DNA from: an uncultured Collinsella sp.
GTDB lineage: Bacteria > Actinomycetota > Coriobacteriia > Coriobacteriales > Coriobacteriaceae
Length of the DNA stretch: 7,260 nt
Direction: 5' to 3'
Assembly: GCA_900551185.1 (NCBI GenBank)
Contig: URVF01000077.1
Location: 1-7,260 of the forward strand
Below are positions 5,423-7,260 of the stretch, piece after piece (position 1 is the first letter of the stretch; every line of letters starts with the position of its first letter). Under the pieces are notes generated by a model, which saw only the letters and a program-made list of their open reading frames with translations, did no database searches and was not told the origin of the DNA. Position numbers and translations under genes: made by a program.

Positions 5423-7213
5423 ATGAGATTGATACACAACAGCCGTCTGCCGCAGTTTCGCACTCCGTTTGGTGCTGTGACCACAGGAACTACCCTTTCG
5501 CTCTCCGTGATTCTGGAGGATGCCGATCCCGCGCAGGCAACGCTTACGCTGCGCACCTGGGTCGATGAGATCGGTGAGTCTCTGTATCCCATGACGCACG
5601 AGGGCGACGGCATATTTAGCGTAGAGCTCAAGTGCACCGAGCCCTGTCTTATCTGGTACAGCTTTATCTGCAATATCGAGGGTCAGCCTGTGGTTCGCCT
5701 GGGCGCACCACAGGGCCGCACCGGCGGCGAAGGCGTAACCTACGATTACGCCGAGGTGCCTTCATTCCAGGTCACCGTCTACAAGCACCGCGAGAATCGT
5801 CCCACCTGGTACGAGCGCGGTATGGTCTACCAGATCTTCCCCGATCGCTATGCCCGCGACGAGCACTGGCGCGAGCGCACGCTGGCACAGGTCGAAAAGC
5901 CGCGCAACGGAATCCAGCGCCGTATGGTCGAGGACTGGAACGAGCCGCCCGTATACGAGCGCGCCGAGGACGGTTCCATCAAGACCTGGGACTTTTACGG
6001 CGGATCGCTCAAGGGCATCCAAGAAGACCTGCCTCGCATCGCCGAGCTGGGCTTTACAGCCATCTACCTCAACCCCATTTTCGAAGCCGCGAGCAACCAC
6101 CGCTACGACACCGCCGATTACACCAAGATCGATCCGATTCTGGGCACCGAGCAGGACTTTACTGAGCTGTGCGAGGCGGCCGAGAAGCTGGGCATTTCCA
6201 TCATTCTGGACGGTGTGTTCAACCACACGGGCGACGATTCGATCTACTTCAACCGCTACGGCAACTACCCCGGCGTGGGCGCGTGGCAGAGCGAGGATTC
6301 GCCGTGGCGCGATGCGTTTTATTTCCACGAGGACGGCTCGTACGACTGTTGGTGGGGCGTGGGCAATATGCCCGCCATTAATGAGAGCTCCGAACTGGTA
6401 CGCGAGCGTCTCCTGGGCAAGGACGGCGTCATTCGTAAATGGCTGCGTGCCGGTGCCCATGGTTGGCGCCTGGATGTGGCCGACGAGCTTTCCGATGACT
6501 TCCTGGACGAGATCAAAAAGGCCGTGCTCGCCGAGAAGCCCGACGCGCTGCTGCTCGGCGAGGTCTGGGAAGACGCCTCCAACAAGATAAGCTACGGCCA
6601 TCTGCGTCGCTATCTGCAAGGCTCCGAGCTCGACTCGGCCATGGATTACCCCTTCCGCGACATGGTCATCGGCTTTTTGATGGGCTACAAAAACGCCTAC
6701 CAAGCTGCCGAGGATATCGAGACCCTACGCGAGAACTATCCGCGTGAGGCCCTGTCTTGCGCACTTAATCTGCTTTCGAGCCACGACCGTCCGCGCATCA
6801 TCTCGGTGCTCGGCGGCGGCCCCGACGAGTCGCAGCTGCCCGAGAGTGAGCGCAGCAAATGGCGCCTGGACGAGAACGCGATGGGCCTGGCCAAGAGCCG
6901 TTTTTGGCTGGCGACGCTCATGCAGATGACGTTCCCCGGTGTGCCTTCGATTTACTATGGCGACGAGTACGGCCTTGAGGGCCTGACCGATCCGGGTAAT
7001 CGCCGCACCTTGCCGACCAAGGCAGACCTGCACGACTTCGATACGTTCGCAATCGTCAAGAACGCATCTGCTGTGCGCCGCGCGCTGCCGTTTATGATCG
7101 ACGGTGAAATCAAGGCCTTTGCGCTCAATGACGAAGTACTCGCTTATACGCGCACCGGTAAAGACGGCGAGTCCGCGACCGTCATCATCAACCGCAGCCT
7201 GCGCAATTCACAC
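5423..7213 (+). CDS. GH13 neopullulanase/cyclomaltodextrinase-like enzyme, 3' end missing
   Basis: The gene encodes a GH13-family alpha-glucan hydrolase that probably cuts maltodextrins, cyclodextrins or pullulan-type links. 597 residues are present. Residues 1 to about 120 look like a CBM34-type beta domain (FRTPFGAV near the start, which supports this ATG). The (beta/alpha)8 barrel begins at MVYQIFPDRY (134-143). It shows region I DGVFNH (263-268), region V MPAIN (316-320), region II GWRLDVADE (347-355, nucleophile Asp351), region III GEVWED (379-384, acid/base Glu380) and region IV SHD (453-455, Asp455). All three catalytic acids are present. A stretch of about 45 residues before DFYGGSLKGI (including DWNEPPVYE) is longer than I expect in classical neopullulanases. 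There is no signal peptide, so it is cytoplasmic. It is separated from glgA by a terminator and its own promoter region. The coding sequence runs into adapter at 7214; the last part of C-terminal domain C, roughly 50-80 residues, is likely lost. Exact subfamily and specificity are uncertain. Confidence 0.9.
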
Positions 7214-7260
7214 CTGTCTCTTATACACATCTGACGCTGCCGACGATCTTACGCGTGTAG
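7214..7260 (-). other. Nextera/Tn5 sequencing adapter (artefact)
   Basis: This is the exact reverse complement of positions 3-49: mosaic end (7214-7232), read-1 primer segment (7233-7246), index TCTTACGC (7247-7254) and part of the P5 arm. It is not genomic. Reading through it adds six false residues (LSLIHI) and a false stop to the GH13 protein. Confidence 0.98.

Noticed and set aside
3..7260. Perfect 47-bp terminal inverted repeats enclosing the window, as in a transposon
   Set aside because: The repeats are Illumina Nextera adapter including the engineered Tn5 mosaic end. No transposase gene lies between them, and the content is ordinary metabolic genes.

Overview
This is a 7.26 kb piece of a GC-rich bacterial chromosome, flanked at both ends by sequencing-library adapter. 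The true insert is about positions 50-7213. Everything outside it is Nextera/Tn5 adapter with the same 8-base index at both ends, so neither the first nor the last reading frame has a natural end at the window boundary. The strong G/C preference at third codon positions, combined with a Firmicutes-like split GlgC + GlgD ADP-glucose pyrophosphorylase, suggests a gut Actinomycetota of the Coriobacteriia, perhaps Collinsella. That assignment is inference from gene style and recall; no marker gene is present.

All genes lie on the + strand. 50-556 is the 3' end of a glycogen phosphorylase gene (glgP), cut by the library fragment. A 107-nt spacer with two small hairpins leads to glgC (664-1812). 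Four bases after it comes glgD (1817-2944), which encodes a paralogue lacking the catalytic residues. An 89-nt spacer dominated by a perfect 12-bp stem separates glgD from glgA (3034-5205), glycogen synthase. An intrinsic-type terminator at about 5245-5270 closes the cluster. A 217-nt intergenic region follows, with repeated operator-like sequences, a candidate promoter and a palindrome in the leader. It precedes a cytoplasmic GH13 enzyme of the neopullulanase/cyclomaltodextrinase type (5423-7213, 3' end missing).

Together the genes make a glycogen storage and recycling module. GlgC/GlgD makes ADP-glucose, GlgA extends the alpha-1,4-glucan and GlgP shortens it to glucose-1-phosphate. The separately controlled GH13 enzyme probably hydrolyses maltodextrins, cyclodextrins or the limit dextrin that phosphorylase leaves. 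No branching enzyme (glgB) or debranching enzyme (glgX) gene is seen; they may lie outside the fragment.

The most unusual feature is the C-terminus of GlgA. After a complete, normal-looking catalytic part of about 489 residues, the same frame continues for about 234 residues of Lys/Ala/Thr-rich, histone-H1-like sequence with recurring basic TRKR-type motifs. I know of no standard role for such a tail on a glycogen synthase.
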